From NCBI GenBank assembly GCA_037178625.1, contig CM074133.1, positions 2,728,001 through 2,792,000 of the forward strand: a stretch of 64,000 bases of DNA, read 5' to 3'. Source of the DNA: Skeletonema tropicum (taxonomy: Eukaryota; Bacillariophyta; Thalassiosirophyceae; Thalassiosirales; Thalassiosiraceae). Position 1 is the first letter of the stretch. The number at the start of each line of letters is the position of its first letter. A program made the translations under genes and the position numbers. Shown here piece after piece: positions 20,373 to 30,554 of this stretch. The notes beneath the pieces were generated by a model. The model was given only the letters and a program-made list of their open reading frames with translations, did no database searches and had not been told where the DNA came from.

Positions 20373-21485
20373 ATGTCACCATCGGGTGACACTTGTGACG
20401 CTCGTGGCGGCCTCCTCCTCGATGAATCAATAGCTCAATTATCATCATCTTCGGAATCTACAATTATCAACAATCCATACCAAAGAACGTTTGTAACATG
20501 CAACATCATTGCCATCCTCTGCTTCCTCATTTCATCCTACACTGGAAACTTCTCTCAAGTCGACAAGCTCTGGTCCATCGTTCCAGCCGTATACGCTTGG
20601 ATGTGTGTTACTGACACTAGAACCAAGTTGATGGCATCCCTGACAACTCTTTGGAGTGTGAGACTCACATACAACTTCTATAGGCGCGGCGGGTACGATG
20701 GGTGGCCATACAATTTATTTGGAGGGGAGGAAGATTATCGTTGGGAAATTTTGAGGCGGGGTACGTTAGGTGGCAACTGGACACTCTTGACCAATAAATT
20801 CATCTTGAATGTGTTCAATTTGGTATTCATTAGCTTTTACCAGAATTGGCTGTTGCTCTATATTGCATCACCATCATTGGTGGCATGGTCCATGGCAATG
20901 AAACGAACTCACTGTGAAAATGAGCAGGGGAATACACTGAATGCAATCGATAAAATCGCAGCGTTGATCTTCCTTTTTGCACTCTGCATAGAAAGTATGG
21001 CCGATGATCAACAGCTCCAGTTTCAGAACAGAAAGCGTTCAAACGTAATATTCATGAATGCACTCAGTGCAGTGAGTGGTGCTGGTGGTCTTGCATCTGC
21101 AACGAAGAAAATCGCAGCGCAGACAGCTGAGAATAATAAGGACGTGATGGATGGCTTTTGTCAGTCGGGATTATTCGCCATTGTGAGGAAACCAAATTAT
21201 GCAGCGGAGCAACTAATATGGATATCCTACTACTTCTTTTCTGTGGCTGCGACTTGGCCGCAATCTCAAGGCACTGGGACATGGGTGAATTGGTCCATGG
21301 GTGGCTTCATCCTGTTGTGCTTGCTATTCCAAGGATCTGGATGGCTTACAGAACAAATATCATCTTCAAAGTATCCAGCATATCGGGATTATCAACGTAG
21401 AGTGCCACTATACATGCCAAAGATAACAACGCTGTGGAATTCACTCATTGGAAAAGGCATTGAAAAAGGTGGCAAAGTGCACTGA
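20373..21485 (+). CDS. DUF1295 family membrane protein (steroid 5-alpha-reductase-like fold)
   Basis: The protein has 370 residues with several membrane spans in a single exon. Family motifs run in order: SQVDKLWSIVPAVYAW, WSVRLTYNFYRRGGYDGWP, ESMADDQQLQFQ, QSGLFAIVRKPNYAAEQLIW and SSKYPAYRDYQRRVPLYMP. The C-terminal KPNY...YRDYQ region resembles the NADPH-binding end of the steroid 5-alpha-reductase and ICMT superfamily. The natural substrate of DUF1295 proteins is not established. An ER membrane location is likely by family. The start at 20373 is the first ATG and gives a soluble N-terminal leader of about 35 residues before the first span. Confidence 0.85.
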   Translation: MSPSGDTCDARGGLLLDESIAQLSSSSESTIINNPYQRTFVTCNIIAILCFLISSYTGNFSQVDKLWSIVPAVYAWMCVTDTRTKLMASLTTLWSVRLTYNFYRRGGYDGWPYNLFGGEEDYRWEILRRGTLGGNWTLLTNKFILNVFNLVFISFYQNWLLLYIASPSLVAWSMAMKRTHCENEQGNTLNAIDKIAALIFLFALCIESMADDQQLQFQNRKRSNVIFMNALSAVSGAGGLASATKKIAAQTAENNKDVMDGFCQSGLFAIVRKPNYAAEQLIWISYYFFSVAATWPQSQGTGTWVNWSMGGFILLCLLFQGSGWLTEQISSSKYPAYRDYQRRVPLYMPKITTLWNSLIGKGIEKGGKVH

Positions 21486-21625
21486 ACAATAGAAAGCTTG
21501 ATATCCAACATCTATGCTTGCTTCAAACAGATAGACGACGACTTGGAACATTCTAGTGACCCATACAAACATACTCTCTCTAGATTTGGTACATTTTTGT
21601 TCAGTAACGATACTTAGGCTATACA

Positions 21626-23998
21626 TTATTTATCTTTTAGCTCGAATGTGGCGAGACACTCAATATGTCTTGTTTGAGGGAACAGGTCAAAAGGCTGAAC
21701 GCTAACAATCTCATATCCGTATGATACAAGATATTTTGCATCCCTCGCTTGTGTAGCTGGATCACAACTCATGTACACGACCCTCTGTGGCTTGTATTCA
21801 TTCAGCTGCTCTAGAAACTCTACTGAACAACCCTTTCGAGGCGGATCTACTACAACAACTGTTGTTTCCCGAGGAAAGTCTCCCACAATCAAATCACTCC
21901 TACCTTCCAAAGTCACGGGATCGAAAATAGCCTCGGCACTAGCTGAGACGAAGGCACAATTTTCAATTCCGTTCAGGGCTGCATTTTCACGAGCCTCTTC
22001 TACTGCCATCTCGTTCACTTCTATACCTACGCATGCTTCAAATGACGACGACGACCCTATCGCGAATAACCCAGATCCACAGTAACAGTCGATTAGATGC
22101 GTCATGGATTTACCAGATGGTGACGGAAGAGTCGCGGCATCAACAACCAAGTCTACCATCCTGGGTAACATAAATGGATTGTTCTGAAAAAAGTTGCCAG
22201 CCTTGAATCTGAACACCAGATCCTTCACTGTTGTCTTGACATAAACATTATGATCCGTTTCTACTCCATCACCTGCATCACGAAGTAATAATGTAGCACC
22301 TTTCGTTGGCTTTTTCAACTTTCCTTCTCTAGCAGCTTCTCTCGTTTCATCACGGACACGAGCCAATGCCTCATTAATATCAGGTGTGGCAATGTGGCAA
22401 TAAGGAACATCAACTAACCGGCGACTCGCCTTTTCCTTGAAGCCAATTGGACCAATCTCACAAGGTATACCCTTGTAAGAGCCATCCTTATTCTTCCTTC
22501 CCTTCTTTTTCAGTGGTGCATCATAATGAGGAGTGATCTTTGATCTATAGTTGAAGACTTCATCAGTGCCCAAAGTTGGTAGTACCGACGGGAACTCATC
22601 AGCTTTCAATCCTCCCAGGCGTTCAAATAATTCTTGTACTTGCATCGTCTTCATTTGCCTTTGTCTATCAACCGTTATATGTTGATACTGACATCCACCA
22701 CATATATTTGCTAACTCACATTTAGGCTCGATGCGATCAGGGCTTGCTTCTACAATTTCAAGAAGATCCGCGTCCGAGTAAGTTGCGTAGTTGCGGTAAA
22801 TTCGAATGCGCACTTTTTCTCCTGGTATCACGTTTGGTACGAATACTACCCACTTCTTTGGATCATCGCTTGTTTGGTCACTCTCGCCATTATCTGACAC
22901 TGGATTGTCAATTGGTTCGTCCAAATGGATACGAGCAATTCCAAAACCTAGATTGGTCAACGATTCAATTGTAACAACAAACTCTTGATGATATTGAAAT
23001 GGATATGGTTTGAATTTTGCAGGAACCTTGACAGCTGGCTGTTCACTCTCTTCTTCTAATACAACTGATGTACTCTCAGTTCTGTCCATCTCGAATTCAG
23101 ATTTCTCGGCCGATTGGCCAAACCCAGAAGTAGCGAAGAAATGAGAGGCCTGCGAAGCTACAGCGTTCAAAGCCCAATTTGGTTGATAACGTCTCTGACT
23201 AAACAAACGACTTTGAGTCGGCGCAGCTGTTGGAAGCAACGATAGATTGAAGTGCATCTGTGCCCACGAGCCATTGACTTTTTGTGCTTTCTTTGTAAAT
23301 GATGTGCCCGTAGCTGACGCAAAAGGCATCTCATCAACAGGGCAAACTTTCTTTCTGATTTGAGTCTCGTTACCATTTTCAGGCATCAAAGTGCAAAAGA
23401 GTTCGTGACTCTCTTCCTCAGGAAAGTACACTTCAAGAGGATAAGAGCTGAAGGGTTCACATTCACCAAGAAGCACTCTCAATTCGTCAAACCGCGCCCT
23501 CACGCCCCTCCTCCTATTCATCCGCTTTGCCAATGCATCGTCTCCAACTGCCTCACGAAATACCTTTGATCTATGAGTGTGCTGCCAAGCCCACTCAAAT
23601 TTCATAGCTGCTACCTTGTCCTGAAAGCCATCAATGATTGCAGCATATTCCCACGGTCGGCCATTTCTGGCAGTACGCTTGGCCCCACCGTATTTCAGCT
23701 CGCCATTGTGTTGCCGCAGTCTTCTGATAGGGTCAGTGGTATATCCGACATAAGTTTTAAGAGGATGTTTTGGATCAAGAGAGCGAAGGAGGTAGCAATG
23801 GAAATGTTTTGGTGCTGTGATGTCTTTCTCCGCAGAGCTTTCATCATTTGAAACAGATTGCAATATTATTGATATTGATGATGGTTCAATTACGCCACTA
23901 CTGCTTCGTGTTATCAGCGTCCGCCGCGATACGGGTGCAAACGAAGACACCAAGGATGCCATCGCTAGGAAGCAAAGGAACGGCCTCATTGTCAGCAT
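21626..23998 (-). CDS. Plastid-type fusion: GIY-YIG nuclease domain + TRAM + TrmA/RlmD-like m5U RNA methyltransferase
   Basis: The protein has about 790 residues in one exon. The N-terminus (MRPFLCFLAMASLVSSFAP) is a signal peptide ending in an ASAFAP-type motif, the diatom bipartite plastid signal. An SLX1-type GIY-YIG domain comes next: HCYLLRSLD, YVGYTTDPIRRLRQHNG, RPWEYAAIIDGFQDKVAA and KFEWAWQH. After a linker come a TRAM-like segment (GFGIARIHL, VIPGEKVRIRI), the Fe-S motif CGGCQYQH, the SAM site (IDCYCGSGLFAIG), the DPPRKGC motif and the MSCDPAT segment with the catalytic Cys. TrmA and RlmD enzymes make 5-methyluridine in tRNA or rRNA. The start at 23998 lies two bases from the edge of an inserted hAT transposon; MRPFL at 23989 is an alternative. 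Frame and motifs look intact. Confidence 0.9.
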   Translation of the reverse strand: MLTMRPFLCFLAMASLVSSFAPVSRRTLITRSSSGVIEPSSISIILQSVSNDESSAEKDITAPKHFHCYLLRSLDPKHPLKTYVGYTTDPIRRLRQHNGELKYGGAKRTARNGRPWEYAAIIDGFQDKVAAMKFEWAWQHTHRSKVFREAVGDDALAKRMNRRRGVRARFDELRVLLGECEPFSSYPLEVYFPEEESHELFCTLMPENGNETQIRKKVCPVDEMPFASATGTSFTKKAQKVNGSWAQMHFNLSLLPTAAPTQSRLFSQRRYQPNWALNAVASQASHFFATSGFGQSAEKSEFEMDRTESTSVVLEEESEQPAVKVPAKFKPYPFQYHQEFVVTIESLTNLGFGIARIHLDEPIDNPVSDNGESDQTSDDPKKWVVFVPNVIPGEKVRIRIYRNYATYSDADLLEIVEASPDRIEPKCELANICGGCQYQHITVDRQRQMKTMQVQELFERLGGLKADEFPSVLPTLGTDEVFNYRSKITPHYDAPLKKKGRKNKDGSYKGIPCEIGPIGFKEKASRRLVDVPYCHIATPDINEALARVRDETREAAREGKLKKPTKGATLLLRDAGDGVETDHNVYVKTTVKDLVFRFKAGNFFQNNPFMLPRMVDLVVDAATLPSPSGKSMTHLIDCYCGSGLFAIGSSSSFEACVGIEVNEMAVEEARENAALNGIENCAFVSASAEAIFDPVTLEGRSDLIVGDFPRETTVVVVDPPRKGCSVEFLEQLNEYKPQRVVYMSCDPATQARDAKYLVSYGYEIVSVQPFDLFPQTRHIECLATFELKDK

Positions 23999-24000
23999 TT
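23993..24000. repeat. Target-site duplication of hAT element (left)
   Basis: CAGCATTT is repeated exactly at 27051-27058 on the other side of the element. Its complement AAATGCTG contains the ATG of the methyltransferase gene. Confidence 0.95.
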
Positions 24001-24291
24001 TAGCGTAATGGAATTTCAAAAGGGTGAAATTTCACTACTGCAACTTTCGTGAAATTTACAGGGTGAAAGTTGCACCAATTTTGGCCAACAATGAAATTTC
24101 ACAAAAATTCTGGCGCGAACGGATGGTACTGAACCAACACGTAGCACAAAAATAACCTAAGACCCTTCATTCCGGCTCTTATTTTGGGTGCGGGTATGTG
24201 CACAAATCAACTTTTTGTTCACTCTGCCGTCTACCACGCTGTCATAGTTTGCCTGGCAATAACAACAACAATTCAATAATCTTCAACAATA

Positions 24292-26901
24292 ATGCTTTTG
24301 ACATGCGCCGCCAACGCCCTTTGTGGCATGAAGAACTCCCCCCTCAACAACCCGGCTGATCATCAGTGCATGATGTGTGAAGGACCAATTCATGGTGCCC
24401 TTTGCGGTAAACTCTACTGTGAGGAAATTGTGGGCAACCCATCCTACAAAAACCCTGCAGGGGATCTTAATGATCATGCAAAAACACTTGCCAACTCCCA
24501 TACCGCTCTCATGTGTCTTCACTGTGTCCAACACAAGCTCACCGCTGCGGCCCCAACTGCCGATGCTGCCGTCGCTGCTGTCGATCCACCTGCCGTCGCT
24601 GCAGTCGATCCACCCGCAGCACCACCTGCTGCTGTGCCTTTTGCAGCAGCTCCGGATGCCAAAAAGCAACGAGACTCAACGCTCTATTCCCAATACGAAA
24701 TCACGCCCCAACCCAATGGCAAGTTACGTATTGTATGCAAGCACTGTCCTAAGTACAACAAGTTGCTAGCGACATTTAATGCAACAAGAGCTAGAAAACA
24801 TTCTCTCCACGAATGTGAAGGGTTGACATGCCACACAAGGAGACAAATCGAAGGAGGGGCTCAAGCGAATAAGAAACAAGCAACGTATCTTGCACTTCAA
24901 TCCAACCCAAGTGAAACTGTTGCTGCCATGCGTAGTAATCATGGCCCCGTTGCGGTGATTGATCTACTATCCAACTCTGGGGACGTTAGTGATGTCACCA
25001 AATCCACCTCCACATCCGTTCCCCCTCGCAAGAAAACAAAGCGTGTACCATCTGCACAAACTACTATGGAGCACACGTATGGTAAGAGCATGAACCAGGC
25101 ATCTGCTGACATTGTACTCATGCACGAGGTACGAGCCATTGTCGCTCGTGGCGAGCCATTGAGTCGTCTATTGGATCCTTGGGTGCAAGCAAGCCTACAC
25201 CAACGATACCCTGCCATCTTGAAGTTCATTCCAAGTGATGTTGAAACAATCTATGACAAGTATGTCATTAAAATTGATAAACAAACGACATCGGAGTTGA
25301 AATCATTTATGGCAAAAATTCCCGGACATGTAAATGTTGCGATGGATGGAGTCACTGTCTTGGGCAAACAAAAGGTACGTGATTTATGTTCTGTACAATA
25401 ACTTCATTGCTTTCAATTGTCTCACTACTATTTATGTTGCCCTGCTGTATCCTCTTCTGCCTAGATCGTATACACCGTCGCGAAGAGTGACTTCTCACTC
25501 TTCCTCGAATGGAAAGATCTTGGAAGCGATAAGCATGTTACCGAAGCCGAAATAGAGGATGCTGTGAGGGTTTGTGAAAACGTCATGAAAGAATACAATG
25601 CGAAGATTGTGAGCATTCCTGTTGATAATGCTGCAAGGCATGTTGCGGATCGAGTTGGGAAGGAACTTGAAGAAAAGTATCCAGGGATGAAGGTCATAGT
25701 TACACGCGATCCGGCTCATTGCATCGATTTGCTTATGAAAGACCTAGCCAAGACTTCAGTTATGCAACTTGTCATAAAGTATGCTAGGAAAGTCAGGGAC
25801 TTCGTGAAGATTGATCGCATTGATTCTTTCCGACGCAGCGCAGCTCTAGTGGATGAGCTCGTGTTTTACTCCAAAGTTTTCTGCCCCGTGGAGACACGGA
25901 TGAACCTTCTACATGACGTTGTTGTGAGCGCTCGCAAGTGTCGTGACTTTCTTCTTGTACTTCCTGGCAAGGCGGAGTATCAAAAGTATCGTAGTGAGCG
26001 CACTGCAACAAAGCAAGCTGAGTTGGATGAGCTGATGGAGCACTTCAAGAAGGAAAATATTTGGAAGATGTTTGATGTTGTTATTGCCTTCACGCTCCCT
26101 TTCAAGGAAGCACATTTGGCTTGTTCCCGCAAGGATATGCCACTTAGTGCTTACCCCCTCTTGGTTCAAGCGCTGCGCAATGATATTAACAAGTGTCTCA
26201 CTCCCGAGTTTGATGAACTTCTTGGTCAGGGCTCAAGAGCAGAAGTTGCTGGTATGATCCGTGAACGTTTCAATATGGATGGTGTTGATCCCAGCGGACT
26301 GAAGGTTGGTTTACTCGATGAGCATCACTTGATGTGTTTCCTCTGTGACCCAAACTCTCGTGTGTGGAGGGAGTTGTTCTACCTGCAGACTAACAAGGCT
26401 GCGCTCGTAAGGAAGATGATCGAGTGGTATGTGCCTTTGGGTGAAGATGGTTCTGATGAGATGCGGAGGAGAGTTAAAAAGGATTTTGAGGACTTTGATA
26501 CTCAAAACAATGACTGGTTTCATTCTTTTGACGTTCCACTTCCATCGCTTCCATCTTTGGAACAGCTGCAACAGAACAACAAGTCTTTTAGTATCAAAAA
26601 TGTGGTACAGTATGTGGAATCAACTGGTGCTATTTCTGGTCGCATCACGTGGTTTGAATGTTATGCAGGATCATCTGACTTCTATCGATTGGTTGCTAAG
26701 CCTCTAATGTCTATGGGAACTGTCGGATCGATGGATTGTGAGCGTAGGGCCAAACCTCTGAAGAACAGCATTCTTGTGAAGGATAGGAATAGGATGAAGG
26801 ATCCAACTGGTGTTGCACTTCTTCGAGGGAAGGAAAACCTCCGTCATATCATGGATGCGAAGAAGATGCTTGGAAAGAAGCTTGCTGACAGTCTCTCTTA
26901 G
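24292..26901 (+). CDS. hAT-type transposase, two exons
   Basis: Exon 1 (24292-25374) and exon 2 (25465-26901), split by a 90-base intron (GTACGT...CTAG), give 839 residues. An Ala/Pro-rich stretch precedes a BED-like zinc finger (CKHCPKYNK, then ARKHSLHEC). The catalytic region follows: VAMDGVTVLGK spanning the splice site, SIPVDNAARHVADRVGKEL and VTRDPAHCIDLLMKDLAK. The C-terminal part (MDCERRAKPLKNSILVKDRN) corresponds to the hAT dimerisation region. The N-terminal Cys-rich stretch (CMMCEGPIHGALCGKLYC) may bind zinc. No frameshift or internal stop is visible, so it may still be active. Confidence 0.9.
25375..25464 (+). other. Intron of the transposase gene
   Basis: GTACGT...CTAG, 90 bases, phase 0. 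It joins GKQK to IVYTVAKSD within the catalytic core. Confidence 0.9.
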
Positions 26902-27050
26902 AGTGATGTGTTGACTGCAGAGTGCAAAGTATTACGACTATCTCAGGATAAGCTAGAGTGAAATTTAATCCCTTGAAATTTCTGAAATTTCTGAAATTTC
27001 AACCTGCAATTTTCAACCCCCTCCAAAAATGGTGAAATTCCATTACGCTA

Positions 27051-27058
27051 CAGCATTT
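27051..27058. repeat. Target-site duplication of hAT element (right)
   Basis: CAGCATTT, identical to 23993-24000. The remaining 129 bases to the start of the YnfA-like gene are probably the rest of a former shared promoter. Confidence 0.95.
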
Positions 27059-27187
27059 ATGAGTGGAGGAGAGGTTCATTTTTGGAGACGGAACATAATG
27101 AATTCCTGACTAATTCCTACGCAGGCCTTGATGGGCGCGCCAAAAATATGTGGAAGATGATGCGAAGACGATCAGTAGTAGAATGCA

Positions 27188-27755
27188 ATGAGCAGCAAAG
27201 AAGAGGGCGAGTTTCAATGGACACCGCAAGCAATCGCCCAGTCCATAGCAATCTTTTGCCTTGCCGGCATTGCAGAGATTTTCGGCGGATATCTTGTGTG
27301 GGCGGCAGTGAAAGGATTGCGAGTGGAAACTTCCGCGGCAGATAATGTCGATGCTGATGCTGAAAGTGAGGCGAATTCTATTGATGTTGTTGACGGAAAG
27401 AGTCAGAATGGTTATGATATAGTCAAGAAATCATGGTGGTATGCGTTGATAGGTTCATTTGTTCTCATGTAAGTGTCAAAGTCAGCCTAATTTCATTCTG
27501 GATGCATATTTCAAGTATCTCACAGCTCCTTCTTCATTCAGTGCATACGGCTTCATTCCATGTCTTCAACCAAGTGCTGCTACGGATGGATTTGCGCGTA
27601 TATACGCAGCGTATGGGGGATTCTTCATAGTAATGTCTTTCCTGATTGGTTGGGCATTAGAAGGAGAAAGCGCCAAACCCGACGTAGGTGATCTTGTCGG
27701 AGGATTGATATCTGTTGTGGGAGCGCTTGTGATTGTATTTTGGCCTCGTAGATGA
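27188..27755 (+). CDS. UPF0060 (YnfA-type) small membrane protein
   Basis: Exon 1 (27188-27468) and exon 2 (27542-27755) are split by a 73-base intron (GTAAGT...TTCAG) and give 164 residues with four likely membrane helices. Family features are LAGIAEIFGGYLVW near the N-terminus and, in exon 2, AYGFIPCLQPS, GFARIYAAYGGFFIVMS, DLVGGLISVVGALVI and the end FWPRR. YnfA-type proteins are compact four-helix proteins, known mainly from bacteria, related to small multidrug transporters. The linker between helices 2 and 3 is enlarged by an acidic insert. The start MSSKEEGEF places the first helix about 20 residues in. It is divergent from the methyltransferase gene, with the hAT element now between. 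Confidence 0.9.
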
Positions 27756-28115
27756 TAATGATTGGTTGACGAAAAGTAATTTCATTTCATATCATTTACA
27801 ACACCTATTGGATGTTTACATTATAGCCAAAATAAGTACAGTGAAATGCGTCGTTCATTTCTTCTTGTAGAATAGTAACATTGAGGTTCAACCAGAGAAA
27901 TGAACCTTCTCAATCACACTGCAACTTTAAAAAATGTATGAAACCCTCGACGACTGACAATGCTATGTAATCTGTGGTTTTTCTTCCTACACCAAAATGA
28001 GAAAAACCACCTCAGCCTTTCGGGTCCATACGCAAAATGTTCAAATGTCAAGAAGATCGAGATGAAGTAATCATCTGACTTCCGTCATTCTCGAACGGTG
28101 ATCTTTACAAAAGAC
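27756..28115. other. Intergenic region, no recognisable feature
   Basis: It lies between two convergent genes and presumably holds both 3' ends. I see no further coding sequence. Confidence 0.5.
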
Positions 28116-30554
28116 CTACGAGTTCCTCCTTTTTTCCTTCGGATTACTCTTATCTCCTTTCTTCCACTCGTCATACATGTGTCTCGTTCGCTGCCTAGTC
28201 AAAAACAACCTCCCCACACTCCTCCTACAACTCTCCGCCTTTTCCTCAAGGAACATGACGGGCAAGTTATGCACCGTCTGCCTCCTCTTACTCTTCGCCT
28301 TGTTCAACCGACGTACAGCATCAGCCAAGTCTTGCTGGGTATAACCCATCTTCAGCAAGATGGCTTCCCTTTCCGATCGATGTAGTACTAAATCAATGTC
28401 AAGAGGACGTATTTCGGGTCCTCCGTAGAGCTGATCTTGTTTACGCTCATATTCGTCCACTGTAGAATCATAGTGTTCTGGATTGTAACGCCATCCAATC
28501 GATAAGGGAGGGCCACCAGTACAAGAGGGATTATCTCCCAGGACGGTTTCGTACGTTCGGATTTGAAGAGTACTAAAAGTCACTTTTGTCTTGGACGACT
28601 TGTCTCGGGGCACTGGTGGAGAGGCAACGGCAGGCTCGGGATCTTGATATGGGGCTGGAACAGTCGAATCAGCTGCTACGCCAGCTGCAGCTCGATCTGC
28701 TTCAGTGACAAACGGAGATGGCACAATAACTTCTTTTGGCATGGGAGGTTGTTGTTGACTAACAGCACCACCCTGATAAAAATTGTGCTGGGGTGCATAA
28801 TACTGAGGATACATCAAACTACGAGGAAGGGGAGACATATGCGGAGGGGGGATACCGCCCCCTTGCTGATGTTGGAACATCATGGCCATGAGATTCATTT
28901 GATGCTGAATCCGAGGATCCATGCCAGTCATCATGGGAGTGGAGGCTGGGGGTGGACTGGGTGTTGCGGACGCATGTGGTGGTTGTGGCTGCTGCTGCTG
29001 AAGATCCTGCACATACTGCCCACACATTTGTGCATGAGTAATATCATACTGATCTATCGTGGAAACTCGTCCCTGCTGTTGACTGGACTGTTGTGACAAC
29101 CGAGGGTGGAGCAAAGTAGCTGATGGCAAGCCATCACTTGCTTTGTCCAAAGAAGTTCCCCGCTCTGTGGCATCTGTGGCATTGATAGCAGGAGGAGGGG
29201 GAGTTGGAATCTTCAATCCTCCCAAGCTAGCTGTAAGGGAATGATCATCTTCTCTCCAAACTTGATTGGTACGCCAATCACGTTCCTCGTAAGCTTGACG
29301 TGGTTGCTGTTGCTGCTGCTGTGAATGAGTCCTCCTATGATTGCGAGAGGGACCACCAGGCGAGCCACTTCGCTGCAGCTGTTGATGAACTTGATTGCGT
29401 TGGACTGAAGAGATACCCGGAGAACCGCTTCGTTGCAGCTGCTGATGTACTTGATTGCGATGGGCGGAAGAGACACCAGGTGAAGAACTCCTTGCGGGAA
29501 CTTTTAAATCACTTGCTCCTCCCCCATCGTTTTGACCTGCCCGTAGTTGCTGTTGCTGCTGCTGCTGTTGTGACTGTTGCAGCTGTGCTGCCTGGGCCTG
29601 ATGGGGAAGAACAATCATGGATGGAGGGACTTGATGTGAAACTCTAGGTTGATAAAACTCCTGCAAACGTTGTTCCACTTGCAACCGATGTTCCATCGCT
29701 AGCCTGTCAGCAGCTGCTGCATTCGTTGTATCAGCCGGCATTTGTTGCTGACGATGATACCGTAATGATGCCGGAGGTGGTTGATTCAGCTGCTGTTGAT
29801 AATACATGCCCATGGACCCTGGGCTATTATAATAATCGAATGGGTAATTATTCGCCGAGGGGTAGTAATCAGCTGCTAGTTCACGTTGCTCCTGCTCCCA
29901 TCGTGCACGATGAATGTCATGTGCATTTGTATATTGAGGATAGCCTCCCCCTCCCCCCGGGCCCAAACCATGCATTTGAGAACGTTGGTAGTCCATCGTT
30001 GCAGTCGGTGGCACTTCGCTATTGCTATGGGCACCACGTGTATCAACATTGGAAATCACGGGAGTCACCGACGAAGGAGGAGAAACCATGCTGGTAACCA
30101 CTGATCGGGGCACACCACCATCTTGATTATGACTTGCACCGCCACTCCCAGACGTAGTATCACTGTTGCTTCGTCCACCACTTCGTCTCATAATATTGAG
30201 GGCTGTCGTTGGCCCTGAGGCACTCAATGAGAGCGGATCAGCTCTGTTGAGTAGAGCTCCCGTTTGACCCTGAAGCCGCGGAGAGCGACCATTGACAGTC
30301 GGAGCTGGAGGCCTCCCACTGCCACTGCCGCTGCCACTGCCCTTACTGTTCTGCGAAGGAATATAAATATCTGCATCATCTTCATGAACAATCACTGCCT
30401 TTTGACTTGAGCCCCTCTCATTTGTCGCGGCAGCTGCAGCCAGGGCTTGCATCATGCTTCCTCGTTCCGAGGATGTTTCTCCACTATCGCTGATCATCGG
30501 TGATGGTTCCCTTATTATGTCGCCGCCTGGGGAGCCTATGTGTTCAGTATTCAT
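28116..30554 (-). CDS. Q/P/S-rich low-complexity protein with a conserved C-terminal domain
   Basis: The protein has 812 residues in one exon. Residues 1 to about 630 are low complexity, with repeated QQ runs and three imperfect tandem copies of an SPG.S..RNQVHQQLQRSG unit near 29340-29490. The C-terminal 170 residues are ordered: KVTFSTLQIRTYETVLGDNP, CTGGPPLSIGWRYNPEHYD, then a basic helical region (ILLKMGYTQQDLADAVRRLN, KRRQTVHNLPVMF). A sequence of the type 'VxFxxxxIRxYxxxLGDNPxxxxGPPLxIGW' is, as I recall, common in stramenopile proteins of unknown role. The Q-rich part suggests a regulatory or RNA-binding scaffold, which is inference only. Confidence 0.8.
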   Translation of the reverse strand: MNTEHIGSPGGDIIREPSPMISDSGETSSERGSMMQALAAAAATNERGSSQKAVIVHEDDADIYIPSQNSKGSGSGSGSGRPPAPTVNGRSPRLQGQTGALLNRADPLSLSASGPTTALNIMRRSGGRSNSDTTSGSGGASHNQDGGVPRSVVTSMVSPPSSVTPVISNVDTRGAHSNSEVPPTATMDYQRSQMHGLGPGGGGGYPQYTNAHDIHRARWEQEQRELAADYYPSANNYPFDYYNSPGSMGMYYQQQLNQPPPASLRYHRQQQMPADTTNAAAADRLAMEHRLQVEQRLQEFYQPRVSHQVPPSMIVLPHQAQAAQLQQSQQQQQQQQLRAGQNDGGGASDLKVPARSSSPGVSSAHRNQVHQQLQRSGSPGISSVQRNQVHQQLQRSGSPGGPSRNHRRTHSQQQQQQPRQAYEERDWRTNQVWREDDHSLTASLGGLKIPTPPPPAINATDATERGTSLDKASDGLPSATLLHPRLSQQSSQQQGRVSTIDQYDITHAQMCGQYVQDLQQQQPQPPHASATPSPPPASTPMMTGMDPRIQHQMNLMAMMFQHQQGGGIPPPHMSPLPRSLMYPQYYAPQHNFYQGGAVSQQQPPMPKEVIVPSPFVTEADRAAAGVAADSTVPAPYQDPEPAVASPPVPRDKSSKTKVTFSTLQIRTYETVLGDNPSCTGGPPLSIGWRYNPEHYDSTVDEYERKQDQLYGGPEIRPLDIDLVLHRSEREAILLKMGYTQQDLADAVRRLNKAKSKRRQTVHNLPVMFLEEKAESCRRSVGRLFLTRQRTRHMYDEWKKGDKSNPKEKRRNS

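Larger units (their letters stand above)
24001..27050 (+). mobile_element. Apparently intact autonomous hAT DNA transposon
   Basis: The element is 3,050 bases with perfect 18-base terminal inverted repeats (TAGCGTAATGGAATTTCA), fitting the hAT terminal consensus. It is flanked by a perfect 8-base duplication CAGCATTT. GTGAAATTT-like words repeat near both ends (24025-24100 and about 26960-27000), as expected for subterminal transposase-binding sites. One uninterrupted transposase gene occupies the centre. Perfect termini, a perfect duplication and an open gene point to a recent insertion. Confidence 0.95.
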
